The notes: a model not told the origin generated them from the sequence alone. Shown: positions 9,667 to 18,920, numbered from the stretch's first letter. The stretch is 64,000 nt of DNA from Paenibacillus amylolyticus (GCF_001570725.1 NZ_BCNV01000001.1:3472001-3536000); one strand, 5' to 3'. A program made the numbers and translations.

Positions 9667-10419
9667 TCAAATCCCGTACTTCTCCATCTGATCGAGGAAA
9701 GAACGGGATTTAAGATTCAGACCAAGCTGATGATCCATAAAGGCCCGCATCAGTTTTTTGATCTCATCACGGGTAGATTCACTCACTGATATATTTCCCA
9801 AGCGCTGCAGATCCAACTGTGCGAACAAACGCAACAACTTCAGAGCCTTTGGACTGACTGACATCGCCGGAGGATCGAAATGTTTGCATGCACGACACAG
9901 AACGCCGCCAAGTCTGGGACTAATAAACAACTGCTCATCCGGTCGCTCCTGGTTACAGGAGATACATTCATCAAACTGCGGACCATAACCGGATGCCTGT
10001 AATATTTTCATTTCGTACAGACTTGTAATAACAACCGGATCTTTCTCTTCCTTCAACGCCTGCAAACACGCCTTTAACTGTTTGAACCAAAAAGTACCTG
10101 TCTCTTCATCCTGAAGCACGCGATCCAATAGTTCACACGCATAAGAGGCATAAGAGGCCTTGACCAGATCTTCACGCAACTCATGATAGGATTCAACAAT
10201 TTCTCCAGCATTCAGTGTACCTAGACCTGTATTGCGAAAATATACATATTGACCATACGTAAACGGCTGCACCAGTGCAGCATGTCGGCTCTTGGGCTTT
10301 TTGGCACCGCGGACGAGTACGCCTACTTTCCCGCCGCTTTCGGTGCAAAGCGTAATGATTTTGTTCCCTTCGCCGTAGTCCATGCTGCGGATGACAATCC
10401 CTTCCACCCTGTATAGCAT
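9667..10419 (-). CDS. recO: DNA repair protein RecO
   Basis: A recombination mediator that helps load RecA onto SSB-coated single-stranded DNA and anneals strands. The 250-residue protein has an N-terminal OB fold (MLYRVEGIVIRSMDYGEGNKIITL) and a C-terminal helical domain with a four-cysteine zinc site, ECISC near residue 150 and CRAC about 26 residues later. Length is normal. It lies between yqzL and glyQ as in B. subtilis and reads in the same direction as era and yqzL, probably as the end of that operon. Confidence 0.95.
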   Translation of the reverse strand: MLYRVEGIVIRSMDYGEGNKIITLCTESGGKVGVLVRGAKKPKSRHAALVQPFTYGQYVYFRNTGLGTLNAGEIVESYHELREDLVKASYASYACELLDRVLQDEETGTFWFKQLKACLQALKEEKDPVVITSLYEMKILQASGYGPQFDECISCNQERPDEQLFISPRLGGVLCRACKHFDPPAMSVSPKALKLLRLFAQLDLQRLGNISVSESTRDEIKKLMRAFMDHQLGLNLKSRSFLDQMEKYGI

Positions 10420-10452
10420 GCCTCGTCACCTAACCATTCCCGAATCAGCCAG

Positions 10453-10593
10453 TTATACCTCGGCTTCTTCATCTTCAATCACTTCCCTTGCAGGTTCCGA
10501 CTCCTGTCCTAACGAGTTACACGCCTCGGTATATAACAAATAGGACTCCACGTCCCCCGTCATCGCAAAAACCTTCCACGAAAAATCTCGCAT
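10453..10593 (-). CDS. yqzL: YqzL family small protein
   Basis: A 46-residue acidic protein with the N-terminal motif MRDFSWKVFAMTGDVESYLLY, which matches the YqzL family found between era and recO in Bacilli; its function is unknown. The start was chosen at this ATG because an AGAGGA site lies about 10 bases upstream and the longer open frame upstream adds 21 basic residues foreign to the family. The C-terminal half is Glu-rich. Confidence 0.82.
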   Translation of the reverse strand: MRDFSWKVFAMTGDVESYLLYTEACNSLGQESEPAREVIEDEEAEV

Positions 10594-10697
10594 CGGAATT
10601 TCATCCTCTCTTCGGAAATGACGTCTGCATCTACCAAATAGGATGGAGTCTTGCAAGGTAAACTATGTGTTGCAATTACTGGATACAATTCCGACGA

Positions 10698-11597
10698 TCA
10701 GTCGCGGCCAAAGCCAAGGTCACGCAGAACTCGATCCTGATTTCTCCAGTCTTTTTTCACTTTAACCCACAGATCCATGAAAATTTTGGAACCAAGCAGG
10801 TTCTGAATGTCATGTCGAGCACGTTTGCCCACTTCTTTCAGAAGCGCACCTTGCTTCCCGATAATGATCCCTTTTTGCGAATCCCGTTCCACAAAAATGA
10901 CGGCTGAGATATAAACGACACCGTTATCCTGAACTTTCATATCCTCAATCGTTACAGCAATGGAGTGAGGTACCTCTTCACGAGTCATCTGTAGAATCTT
11001 CTCACGAATCAACTCGGCACATACAAACTGCTCCGGATGGTCAGTAACCTGGTCATCAGGATAGTACTGAGGACCTTCAGGCAAATACTTGCCGAGCTGT
11101 TCCAGCAGGGTGCTTACATTGCTGCCCAGCATGGCAGATACAGGTACGATTTCAGCGAAATCATGCAGTTTGCGATACTCCTCGATGAGAGGCAATAGAG
11201 CTTCCGGCTCAATTTTATCAATTTTATTCATGACGAGAATGACAGGCGTACGGATATTTTTCAACTGTTCCGCAATGTAACGGTCACCGCCACCCATGCC
11301 CTCCGAAGCGTCAATCAGGAACAGCGCTGCTTCTACTTCTCCAAGTGTGTTCAGAGCAGTCTGGTTCATGTAATCGCCAAGTTTGGATTGACGTTTGTGA
11401 ATCCCCGGTGTGTCCAGGAAAACGATTTGCTGATGTTCGGATGTATACACACCATGAATTTTATTACGTGTCGTTTGCGGCTTGTCCGACATGATCGCAA
11501 TTTTCTGTCCGATCACCTGGTTCATCAGTGTGGATTTACCTACGTTTGGACGTCCAATAATGGCTACAAAACCGGATTTGAATGCTTGTTTTTTCAT
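10698..11597 (-). CDS. era: GTPase Era
   Basis: A Ras-like GTPase that binds 16S rRNA near its 3' end and checks 30S assembly. The G1 motif GRPNVGKST is at residues 15-23, G3 DTPG near 62 and G4 NKID near 124, followed by a C-terminal KH RNA-binding domain with [15 protein letters not shown]. The 299-residue length is normal. A GAGGAGG site precedes the ATG. It follows cdd by 37 bases, and ybeY, another 16S maturation factor, lies in the same gene string. Confidence 0.97.
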   Translation of the reverse strand: MKKQAFKSGFVAIIGRPNVGKSTLMNQVIGQKIAIMSDKPQTTRNKIHGVYTSEHQQIVFLDTPGIHKRQSKLGDYMNQTALNTLGEVEAALFLIDASEGMGGGDRYIAEQLKNIRTPVILVMNKIDKIEPEALLPLIEEYRKLHDFAEIVPVSAMLGSNVSTLLEQLGKYLPEGPQYYPDDQVTDHPEQFVCAELIREKILQMTREEVPHSIAVTIEDMKVQDNGVVYISAVIFVERDSQKGIIIGKQGALLKEVGKRARHDIQNLLGSKIFMDLWVKVKKDWRNQDRVLRDLGFGRD

Positions 11598-11634
11598 ATG
11601 TTCCTCCTCAGGCGCCTAGGCCTGGAATATTGGT

Positions 11635-12048
11635 TTATTTTTTAGCAGAATTCAGATCAGAAGGCCCAAAAGCCCAAGGTAACAGTTCAGCAACGGTGGT
11701 CTCTTGCAGATCACCTTTCATGTTCCCCAAGATGACTTTCATATCGGGTTCACACAGTTCGTACATGACCTGACGACATACGCCACATGGAGCAATCGGA
11801 CCATCCGTGTCTCCCACAATGGCAATCGCTTTGAAGCTGCGAGGCTGCTGGCCACCTGCAATGGCACTGAACATCGCTGTACGCTCAGCACAGTTACCTG
11901 GGGTATACGCAGCATTCTCAATATTACAACCATGATGCACATGCCCTTCACTGTCAAGCAAAGCTGCACCTACACCAAAATGAGAGTAAGGCGTGTACGC
12001 CTTCGTACGTGCCTTAATTGCCTCTTGCATTAACAAACCGTTATCCAT
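11635..12048 (-). CDS. cdd: Cytidine deaminase
   Basis: Deaminates cytidine and deoxycytidine to uridine forms in pyrimidine salvage. The zinc and catalytic motif is complete: CNIENAAYTPGNCAERTA supplies the first Cys and the catalytic Glu, and PCGVCRQ supplies the other two Cys. The start at MDNGLLMQEAIKARTKAYTP gives 137 residues, normal for the tetrameric class, and is preceded by GGGAGAG; the 12 residues upstream in frame do not resemble the family. A long palindromic repeat occupies the leader between dgkA and this gene. Confidence 0.95.
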   Translation of the reverse strand: MDNGLLMQEAIKARTKAYTPYSHFGVGAALLDSEGHVHHGCNIENAAYTPGNCAERTAMFSAIAGGQQPRSFKAIAIVGDTDGPIAPCGVCRQVMYELCEPDMKVILGNMKGDLQETTVAELLPWAFGPSDLNSAKK

Positions 12049-12068
12049 CAATATTCTCTCCCTTAGGG

Positions 12069-12265
12069 TGCAATATAAAATCAAACTAGTGCATTTACAC
12101 TGGACACTTCGCTGTCAGAACAACCTTCCGAGCGCTGTTATCCCCAGATTTTTTTGATCCCTTTTAATAAGGGAAAATCCGGGGATAAAGGCGCACACTT
12201 CGTTTCTTCAGGTTTCTTCTGACCTCTCCGTTATCGTGTTTGCATCAAGCAAATTTATATTTGTG
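12069..12265 (+). repeat. Long palindromic element, copy A
   Basis: An imperfect inverted repeat of about 195 bases. The apical core (12133-12210) has TTATCCCCAGATTT paired with AAATCCGGGGATAA around CCCTTTTAATAAGGG, followed on the right by GCGCACACTTCGTTTCTTC. Its outer arms pair with each other: GTCAGAACAACC (left) with the complement of GGTTTCTTCTGAC (right), and CAATATAAAAT with the complement of ATTTATATTTG. It fills the dgkA-cdd gap. Three other copies are in this window. Confidence 0.85.
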
Positions 12266-12315
12266 TGTAGTATTAAAATCAAAACAAAACGAATCAAAAC
12301 AAAGTTAATACAAAA

Positions 12316-12687
12316 TCAGATCAAACCCAGCCAGCTCATCACCGGCTTGATGAAAACGATGCAACCGATGATGACGGCGAATACCGCAGCCAGCAGAACT
12401 GCCCCGGCCGCGGTATCCTTTGCCGCTTTTGCCAGCGGATGGATATGGGGATGTGCCAAGTCAACCGCTGCCTCTACAGCCGTGTTCATCAATTCAGTCA
12501 CCAGAACCAAAAAGACAGCGGTTAGCACAAACATCCAATCTATTCTTGAGATTCTGAAAAAAAAGCCGGCTACACACATCAAAACAGCCACTCCCGTGTG
12601 AACTCTCACATTACGCTGAGTCCGCAACCCATATGCGATTCCTTCCGCAGCATTGCGGAATACCAGACCCCAGGAGCGTCTTTTCAT
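12316..12687 (-). CDS. dgkA: Undecaprenol/diacylglycerol kinase family protein
   Basis: A small integral-membrane lipid kinase. In Gram-positive bacteria this family mainly phosphorylates undecaprenol to recycle the cell-wall lipid carrier. The 123-residue protein has three predicted membrane helices (about 33-48, 52-70 and 92-115) and the family signature ELMNTAVEAAVDL near residue 65, with the metal-binding Glu and Asn. Its start overlaps the ybeY stop by one base (TAATG-type coupling). Confidence 0.93.
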   Translation of the reverse strand: MKRRSWGLVFRNAAEGIAYGLRTQRNVRVHTGVAVLMCVAGFFFRISRIDWMFVLTAVFLVLVTELMNTAVEAAVDLAHPHIHPLAKAAKDTAAGAVLLAAVFAVIIGCIVFIKPVMSWLGLI

Positions 12688-13184
12688 TATCGTGTCAACC
12701 CGGCCTGGGCCAATACCGTCTCTTGTTTGCCCATCATTTCAGCCTCACTAGCTTCATCCTGATGGTCATATCCGAGCAGGTGCAAGAAACCATGGACAAA
12801 CAAAAAACCAAGCTCACGTTCAAATGAATGTCCATACTCCTCACTTTGCAGGATGGTCCGTGGAACGGAAATGATGATGTCTCCAAGAACATCCGGCATT
12901 TCTTCCATTTCTTCATCTTCGTCCAGCTCATAGATAATATCGAGTTCTTCATCCACCGTCTCGTTCATTGCAAAGGACAATACATCCGTAGGACGGTCAA
13001 TACCGCGATAATCACGGTTCAACTCATGGATCTGCTCATCATTCACAAAAGTCAGAGCCACTTCCCCGTCTGCAACACCTTCCGCTTCTCCAGCAAGATT
13101 CAGCAACTGTTCCAGCATTGCAATCATTGGTTCTGTAATTTCTTTATCCTGTTGTTCATTATTCCATGCCAGATTAAGACTCAT
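12687..13184 (-). CDS. ybeY: Endoribonuclease YbeY
   Basis: A zinc-dependent single-strand RNase involved in 16S rRNA 3' maturation and ribosome quality control. The metal-binding signature HGFLHLLGYDH is complete near residue 130, and TDVLSFAM occurs near residue 85. The 165-residue protein has an acidic insertion (DEDEEMEEMPD) just before the DIIIS strand. It is coupled to dgkA downstream and lies near era, another 16S processing factor. Confidence 0.95.
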   Translation of the reverse strand: MSLNLAWNNEQQDKEITEPMIAMLEQLLNLAGEAEGVADGEVALTFVNDEQIHELNRDYRGIDRPTDVLSFAMNETVDEELDIIYELDEDEEMEEMPDVLGDIIISVPRTILQSEEYGHSFERELGFLFVHGFLHLLGYDHQDEASEAEMMGKQETVLAQAGLTR

Positions 13185-13207
13185 TCTTTCATAACTCCTG
13201 TCTGCTA

Positions 13208-13396
13208 ATATTAGAGGTTGTTCAAAAAGCCCGCTTTTGATTACGAATGATGCCTAAGGGCATCATCAGCATCGAATATGGAATTCAGCCGAAATGTCCG
13301 TTGCTCACGTAGTTTTCCCTACGCTCCGCTACTCCATTTCTAACTTCATCCCATCTTCTCGGTACTGAAAACCAACCTTTTTGAACACGAACTATT
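13208..13396 (+). mobile_element. MITE-like element, long copy
   Basis: A non-coding element of about 185 bases with inverted ends TGTTCAAAAAG (13219-13229) and CTTTTTGAACA (13377-13387), extended by AATATTAGAG on the left and CGAACTATT on the right. The left 60 bases match the reverse complement of the short copy at 26857-26946. It occupies the gap between the pgpH stop codon and ybeY and has no coding capacity. Confidence 0.75.
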
Positions 13397-13399
13397 GAA

Positions 13400-15649
13400 T
13401 TAGCCTGCTTCGGGTGAAGTCGGCTTCGGTTTCTTGATCTCCTCCGGATATTCTATCCGGGAGTGGAAGATACCCATCACCGTTTCTTTCAATGTTCTGG
13501 CGACGATATCCAGTTCACGCATCGTAAGGTCGCAATCATTGAATTGATGATCATCCAATCTTCCTTTAATAATCTTCTCAATCATGGACTCCACTTGCTC
13601 CACTGTCGGTTTGCGCAAAGATCTCACAGCAGCCTCCACACTATCGGCAATGCCAACAATAGCAGATTCCTTCGACTGAGCCTTCGGCCCAGGATAACGG
13701 AAATCTTCTTCCGTGAAATCAGGCTCAACGCCTGCTTTTTCCGCCTGTCGCAGTGCTTTGTGATAGAAATAGTGGAGAAATGTCGTGCCATGATGCTGTT
13801 CCGCAATATCCCGAATAGGTCTGGGCAGCTTATAATCCTTCTGCATTTCCACACCATCGCGCGCATGGGCAACAATAATAGATTTGCTCAGTTTTGGATC
13901 AATGGAATCATGCGGATTCTCCATATTGTTCTGATTTTCAATAAAATAGATGGGTCGTTTCGTCTTGCCAATATCATGATAATACGAACCCACTCGGCAG
14001 AGCAATCCGTTAGCTCCTATGGCTTCTGCTGCTGCTTCAGACAGATTCCCTACCATAACGCTGTGATGATAGGTACCCGGGGTCTCCGTCAGTAACTTGC
14101 GAAGAAGCGGATGGTTCGGATTAGACAATTCCACCAGTTTGAGCGCTGACAAGATACCAAATGATGTTTCGAAAAATGGCATCAGCCCGATGACCAGTAT
14201 GGCCGTCAATACGCCTCCAGCAAATGCAAATCCAACGCCATACAGTGTTGTGGTTCGGTTCCAATCTCCCGAGTCAATCAAAGCCAGTGTGAAGACGGCT
14301 ATGGACCCGAACAGGCAGACCATAATGGCCCCTTTCAGGATCGTTGATCGCTGACTAGCCTTATGTGTTGCGAAGATCGCAACAAACGAAACTAGCACGG
14401 CGAAGAACCCTAATTCGAAGTCAAAAAGCTGACCCTGATGCGTGTTCAAAATGATGCTGGACAACATACCGATCAATATTGAACATACAAAGGCAAGCGA
14501 CGTATCCAGCAGCAGCGCAATTAACATTGCCCCTACCGCAACTGGTGCAAGGAAGCCAACATAAGACCTCTCATTGGTCTGGATAATCGCCGTGACATGC
14601 ATAACTACAATCGTAATAATAAAAATGAGAACAAGCATCAACAGCTGCGCATTATTATATTTGAAATGCGTTCCGCTGCATTGCTGAATATACATCAGAA
14701 TTGCTGCCGACAACAGGCAGGAAAACATAAGAAGTCCAAGCTGTGGCCAGTAGTTCACTTCATTTTTCAGCAAGTCATTCTCATCCAGGAGAGCATACAT
14801 TTCCGGGGTGATCATCTCACCTTTGGCAACTAATGTATCCCCTTGCTTGATAAAGACGGTTTGCGTGTTCTCACGCGCCTGTACTTTGGCTTCCTTGGTT
14901 CCCTCTTCGTCGTAGAAGCGGTTAGAGGTCACCACGAGACGAGCAAGCTCCTGCACCACCTCACGTTGCGTGCGCTTACTAAGAGAGCTGACACTCACCA
15001 TCTCGGCTACTTTGGCACGCGCAGTGGTTGCATCGCTAATCTGATCCGTCATTAACCGTGCAACAATGTCCCTCGCAACTGGTTTCATCTCCTGGATATC
15101 ATCCGATGTCAGACGTGAGATTTTGATGTAGGTCTCTTCCGGAATACGGTAGCTTTGCTCCTGTACCACATTTCTGATCTCTTCCAACAGCGTCTCGGAG
15201 TATGTACCGGCTTTCCGATTATTATTGATATAGTTGGTCACAAAATCCTTCTGGCGTTGCGGAATTTCATCCCGATAAATATCAATCTTATCCTGACTTG
15301 AAATCTGATCATCCTGGTTCAATCGATCTACACGATCAAGCAAGGTTGTCATCAAATTTTCGTTCCGCATCTGCACGATCTGAAATATCGGCTGTACGCG
15401 TTCAGCCGCTTCTTCCTGTGCTTTGAGTGTGGCCTTGTTATTCGGAATCTGCATGGGCGCAGCAATATCCACTTCACTCCGTGTACCTTCCTGAATATCA
15501 TACCGCTCGGGGAGCAGCTTGGAAGCCAGACTCACGTAGAAAAGAATCACCAGAAACAAAAACAGAAGATAGCGTGCCCACACGCTATACTTCCATCCTG
15601 TAGCCTTATTCTGAAAAGATTTGCCTTTTGACGGTTCCTTCGAGGTCAC
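13400..15649 (-). CDS. pgpH: HD-domain membrane phosphohydrolase (YqfF/PgpH)
   Basis: A 7TM-HD family protein; its Listeria homologue PgpH hydrolyses the second messenger c-di-AMP. Layout: a short cytoplasmic N-terminus, one membrane helix (YLLFLFLVILFYVSL), an extracytoplasmic 7TMR-HDED domain (about 65-300), a bundle of membrane helices (about 310-500), and a cytoplasmic HD domain with YHHSVMVGNLSEAAAEA and SYYHDIGKTKRP supplying the HD metal ligands. The start is placed at GTG 15649, after the phoH stop codon, with AGAAAGG upstream; TTG 15658 is an alternative. A longer frame would overlap phoH extensively without resembling the family. Length is about 749 residues. Confidence 0.92.
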   Translation of the reverse strand: MTSKEPSKGKSFQNKATGWKYSVWARYLLFLFLVILFYVSLASKLLPERYDIQEGTRSEVDIAAPMQIPNNKATLKAQEEAAERVQPIFQIVQMRNENLMTTLLDRVDRLNQDDQISSQDKIDIYRDEIPQRQKDFVTNYINNNRKAGTYSETLLEEIRNVVQEQSYRIPEETYIKISRLTSDDIQEMKPVARDIVARLMTDQISDATTARAKVAEMVSVSSLSKRTQREVVQELARLVVTSNRFYDEEGTKEAKVQARENTQTVFIKQGDTLVAKGEMITPEMYALLDENDLLKNEVNYWPQLGLLMFSCLLSAAILMYIQQCSGTHFKYNNAQLLMLVLIFIITIVVMHVTAIIQTNERSYVGFLAPVAVGAMLIALLLDTSLAFVCSILIGMLSSIILNTHQGQLFDFELGFFAVLVSFVAIFATHKASQRSTILKGAIMVCLFGSIAVFTLALIDSGDWNRTTTLYGVGFAFAGGVLTAILVIGLMPFFETSFGILSALKLVELSNPNHPLLRKLLTETPGTYHHSVMVGNLSEAAAEAIGANGLLCRVGSYYHDIGKTKRPIYFIENQNNMENPHDSIDPKLSKSIIVAHARDGVEMQKDYKLPRPIRDIAEQHHGTTFLHYFYHKALRQAEKAGVEPDFTEEDFRYPGPKAQSKESAIVGIADSVEAAVRSLRKPTVEQVESMIEKIIKGRLDDHQFNDCDLTMRELDIVARTLKETVMGIFHSRIEYPEEIKKPKPTSPEAG

Positions 15650-15665
15650 TTTAGACAATCCCTTT

Positions 15666-16637
15666 CTATGCTTGATTTTCTGCGGCGTGGTTGTAAGCCA
15701 CGATAATTTTCTGGACGAGGGAATGCCGCACAACATCTTGCTCGGCAAAATAGACAAATCCAATCTCGTTAACTTCGTTCAAGATCGTATTCGCTTCCAC
15801 AAGCCCGGATTTCTTACCACGCGGTAAATCAATCTGTGTCACGTCTCCGGTGATGACCATTTTGGAGCCAAAACCAAGACGCGTCAGGAACATCTTCATC
15901 TGTTCCGGTGTTGTGTTCTGTGCTTCATCAAGAATGATGAAGGAGTCATCCAGTGTACGCCCCCGCATGTAGGCGAGTGGCGCAATTTCGATTAACCCAC
16001 GCTCCAGTGCCTTAGCGGTCTGTTCCTGTCCCATAACGTCATACAGGGCATCGTACAGCGGTCGCAGATATGGGTCTACCTTCTCCTGAAGATCACCTGG
16101 CAAAAACCCAAGACTCTCTCCCGCTTCAACAGCAGGCCGTGTGAGTACGATACGTTTGACGCTACCTTCTTTAATTGCGGCAACAGCCAGTACAACAGCA
16201 AGGTAGGTTTTACCCGTACCGGCAGGACCAATGCCAAATACAATATCACGTTTTTTAATTGTAGTTACATAGTGCTTCTGTCCAATGGTTTTAACACGGA
16301 TTGGTTTACCTCGGTATGTCGTCGTAATCTCACCCTTGAACAGATCCAATAGCTGGTCTGCCCGCATATCCTTGGCAAGTTCAATCGCATACTTCACATC
16401 TCTTTCGGTTAACACGTATCCGTTGCGTATCAATTGCAGTAACACATCAAATAATTGTTCAAGCGATTCCACCTGTTGTGCATTGCCGAAAATCACAATC
16501 TCCGCTTCACGGGATGCAATCTGGGCGGGAATCTCGGATTCAATCAATTTAAGAAAAGTATCTTGGGGTCCAAAAAGAGATTGGCCCTCTCCCGCACTCT
16601 GGAGGGAGATTTGTATGCTGCGTGTTTGCTCTGACAA
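15666..16637 (-). CDS. phoH: PhoH family ATPase
   Basis: A P-loop NTPase of the PhoH family, related to the helicase-like half of PhoH2 and implicated in RNA metabolism. The Walker A motif GPAGTGKTYLAV is near residue 132, the Walker B-like segment DSFIILDEAQNTTPEQMKMFLTR near 232, and GDVTQIDLPRGKKSGL near 268. The 323-residue length is normal. It follows yqfD by 6 bases and is followed by pgpH after 16 bases, so it belongs to the same transcript as the sporulation pair upstream. Confidence 0.95.
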   Translation of the reverse strand: MSEQTRSIQISLQSAGEGQSLFGPQDTFLKLIESEIPAQIASREAEIVIFGNAQQVESLEQLFDVLLQLIRNGYVLTERDVKYAIELAKDMRADQLLDLFKGEITTTYRGKPIRVKTIGQKHYVTTIKKRDIVFGIGPAGTGKTYLAVVLAVAAIKEGSVKRIVLTRPAVEAGESLGFLPGDLQEKVDPYLRPLYDALYDVMGQEQTAKALERGLIEIAPLAYMRGRTLDDSFIILDEAQNTTPEQMKMFLTRLGFGSKMVITGDVTQIDLPRGKKSGLVEANTILNEVNEIGFVYFAEQDVVRHSLVQKIIVAYNHAAENQA

Positions 16638-16643
16638 ATATCC

Positions 16644-17837
16644 TCATTCTCCTTGACTATGGACTAGCGGAAGTTCCTCCGCAATGCTTTCTTCTACCTC
16701 AAATAAGACTTTCATATAAACTTTACCATTCTCTTTCTTCTCATGCAAAATTTTTTCACTTATAATTTTCGTTCCTTTGCCGTTTTTGGCGATAATATCG
16801 TTCCTTGCTCCTTCCAATCCTTTTGTTCTGGCCCATTCTATCGTTTGTTGTTCCTCATGCTCTCGGGTCTCCAGGTCCTTCTCTGTCAGCCAGCCCATGG
16901 GAAGTGTAAAGGATCGCCAGGTCAATGGTTTGTGATTGCTCTCGGTATCAAATGAACTGAACGGTGTACTTCCATATCCCCATAGTTGGATCGCCCATTT
17001 CCCCAACACCATGTAAAAACGTTCTTTGCTCTCACCTGTCATCGTGTTATGTTTTTGAACAAGCGGGACTTCTACCTGATACTCACGCCATACCAGTCCA
17101 CGAACTTCACCTTTGGCAACGATGGTCTTGGTGTTCTCCTCATCCCCGAGAATACCCGAGATCAATACCTGACCCTTTTTGACACGCATGTCCTTCTGAA
17201 CAACAGGACGTCCCTGCTCTGCATAGATTTGAGTGACAACAGCATCTGCTTTGCTGATCAAATGTCTGGGATTCAGTAATGGCTCGCGCTTCGGTTGCGC
17301 CGATTCCACGACCTGAATGGTAATGGTTGTCCCCTCTTTGCTCACACCAATCCAGGTTACATCCGGCAGGGCGAGTGCGAGCTGTCTGGAGAGCTTGTCT
17401 TGGCTTTGCAAGCGGAACCCCCACTGGAAAGGGTATACCCCCTCTTTCTTCGCTGCTGCGAGCACCTCGTCCGTAGGAATGGTAACGTTACCCTTGACCT
17501 CCACATTCCACACCATAGACGACAACGCAAATAGAGCTGCCACAAAAAACAACATTCCCCCGAGAAAAAACTTCCTTCGCAATAGTCGGGCCGCAAAAAA
17601 AGGAAAACCGCTGCGATGGGTCACTTTCACTCTGCAGCCTGTCCGTTTCAACATCGGACGCAGCCTGAAAAAATGCGGCAGCAGAATGTTCATCTCTGCC
17701 ACGCGTCCATCGCGAGCACGCAGGTTCCACACTTCAAGTCCCTGCTCTGCTACCGTGTTGATCAATGCTTCAATGTCTCCCCCAGTGACCGTGATTCGGA
17801 CTGCTCCCCGCAGTTTGTACAGACTGGGCTGCTTCAT
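16644..17837 (-). CDS. yqfD: Sporulation protein YqfD
   Basis: A 397-residue sporulation-associated membrane protein of the YqfD family, needed for efficient sporulation in B. subtilis by an unknown mechanism. It has a cytoplasmic N-terminal segment (1-85), one membrane helix at about 93-113 (FFLGGMLFFVAALFALSSMVW), and an extracytoplasmic domain with KEGVYPFQWGFRLQS and WIGVSKEGTTITIQVVE. Its start overlaps yqfC by 4 bases. Confidence 0.92.
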   Translation of the reverse strand: MKQPSLYKLRGAVRITVTGGDIEALINTVAEQGLEVWNLRARDGRVAEMNILLPHFFRLRPMLKRTGCRVKVTHRSGFPFFAARLLRRKFFLGGMLFFVAALFALSSMVWNVEVKGNVTIPTDEVLAAAKKEGVYPFQWGFRLQSQDKLSRQLALALPDVTWIGVSKEGTTITIQVVESAQPKREPLLNPRHLISKADAVVTQIYAEQGRPVVQKDMRVKKGQVLISGILGDEENTKTIVAKGEVRGLVWREYQVEVPLVQKHNTMTGESKERFYMVLGKWAIQLWGYGSTPFSSFDTESNHKPLTWRSFTLPMGWLTEKDLETREHEEQQTIEWARTKGLEGARNDIIAKNGKGTKIISEKILHEKKENGKVYMKVLFEVEESIAEELPLVHSQGE

Positions 17838-18127
17838 CTGTTCCCCTCCACTCCATTCATATGAATATCCAGAATTGTTCCTTCAACAGCTACTTCATCC
17901 GGCAAAATGTTGCGTATCACCAAAGCAGTCCCTTTGATCTCCAACTGGCCTTGGGAAAGAGCCAGCACGATGCGATCCGGCGTGAAATGGATGACACCGC
18001 GATGATTCTCTATATACAGTTGCTTACTGCCAATCAGGGTTAACCGTGGCATATCATAAAGCACATCCTGCGGCAGATCCAACACTTCACTGGTCCATCT
18101 GCGCAGCTTGCGGCTGATCCGGGTCAT
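17834..18127 (-). CDS. yqfC: Sporulation protein YqfC
   Basis: A 97-residue protein of the YqfC family, which is paired with yqfD in endospore formers; its molecular role is unknown. Recognisable segments are DLPQDVLYDMPRLTLIG and GTALVIRNILPDEVAVEG. A GAGGAAGGGGG site precedes the ATG. A sigma-E-like promoter lies about 30 bases upstream, in line with mother-cell expression in B. subtilis. Confidence 0.9.
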   Translation of the reverse strand: MTRISRKLRRWTSEVLDLPQDVLYDMPRLTLIGSKQLYIENHRGVIHFTPDRIVLALSQGQLEIKGTALVIRNILPDEVAVEGTILDIHMNGVEGNR

Positions 18128-18157
18128 TCGAAGGTCTTCCCCCTTCCTCTACAGTTC

Positions 18158-18186
18158 AACTTATGCGCAGATTCATGAATTTATGA
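18158..18186 (-). promoter_or_regulatory. Sigma-E-like promoter of yqfC-yqfD
   Basis: On the minus strand TCATAAA (18180-18186) and CATAAGTT (18158-18165) are 14 bases apart, close to the mother-cell sigma-E consensus (KMATATT, N14, CATACAHT). The predicted start lies about 25 bases before the yqfC ATG. Confidence 0.5.
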
Positions 18187-18235
18187 AAATTCCGGGGTGT
18201 GTTAGATACGAATGTTGAGAAAAAAGGATAGAACA

Positions 18236-18282
18236 CAGAAAAAGCCGTCTCCGGCGGCTTTATGCTCACCAGAGACGGCTCT
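18236..18282 (-). terminator. Terminator after the flotillin operon
   Basis: AGCCGTCTC (18272-18280 on the complementary strand) pairs with GAGACGGCT (18243-18251) and is followed by TTTTTCTG on the minus strand. It ends the yqeZ-floA-(18308) transcript before the sigma-E-like promoter. Confidence 0.85.
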
Positions 18283-18307
18283 ATTTCCGTCCAATAGTAT
18301 GACTTGT

Positions 18308-18907
18308 TTACAGTTTCCCTCTTGTGCCAAACGGCTGTTTGGAACGAGGAGAACCGAGTACTTCTGCCCACAGTACACCTGTACGAATATCAGCAGGACG
18401 AAGTGGAGACGCTCCCGATCCATCGGTGCTAGTCTCATCCCAGCTGGAATCAGACACAACTGGCCGATTCGCAGAAGAGATACGATTCAAGCGTTCTTCA
18501 ATCAAGCGCTGCTGCTGTTCCATGCCTCTCATCTGTTCCTCAAGTGAATTTTCCATGGCACTCATCGTGCCCTCACTTCTGTAGTCACTTGCGGGGCGAG
18601 AAGATGCTGCAGGCTCCGAATACGGCTGATCATACTGATTCTCATATTGCTCGTCATCATACCGATCGTCATACTGTTCATCATAGCGGGGATCGGCAGG
18701 TCCGGAAGACTGCTGCGGAGATGAGTTATCTCTTGAGCGTTCATCCCGGCCTGAATCACCACTGCCTCCAAACGTAGGCATCCCGTTAGCAGGACGCTTT
18801 TTGTTCGGATCAGCCGATTTGGCAGCTTTCCCCAAGAAGGAGAAGAGCGCAAAACCGATGACGGCCACAATATACAGATTATCAAAAATCCATTCAAATA
18901 GGCCCAT
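18308..18907 (-). CDS. Hypothetical membrane-anchored protein in flotillin operon
   Basis: A 199-residue protein I do not recognise. One hydrophobic helix lies at residues 7-25 (WIFDNLYIVAVIGFALFSFL), followed by a long low-complexity, probably disordered region rich in Ser, Asp, Tyr and Gln with repeated DEQYDDRYDDEQYENQYDQ-type segments. A short coiled-coil-like helix (MENSLEEQMRGMEQQQRLIE) lies near residue 120. The ATG at 18907 was preferred over the GTG two codons earlier because GGTGA lies 6 bases upstream. It starts 13 bases after floA, in the place of B. subtilis yqfB, but no sequence similarity to YqfB was recognised. A role with the flotillin is suggested by position only. Confidence 0.75.
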   Translation of the reverse strand: MGLFEWIFDNLYIVAVIGFALFSFLGKAAKSADPNKKRPANGMPTFGGSGDSGRDERSRDNSSPQQSSGPADPRYDEQYDDRYDDEQYENQYDQPYSEPAASSRPASDYRSEGTMSAMENSLEEQMRGMEQQQRLIEERLNRISSANRPVVSDSSWDETSTDGSGASPLRPADIRTGVLWAEVLGSPRSKQPFGTRGKL

Positions 18908-18920
18908 ATGCACTCACCGC

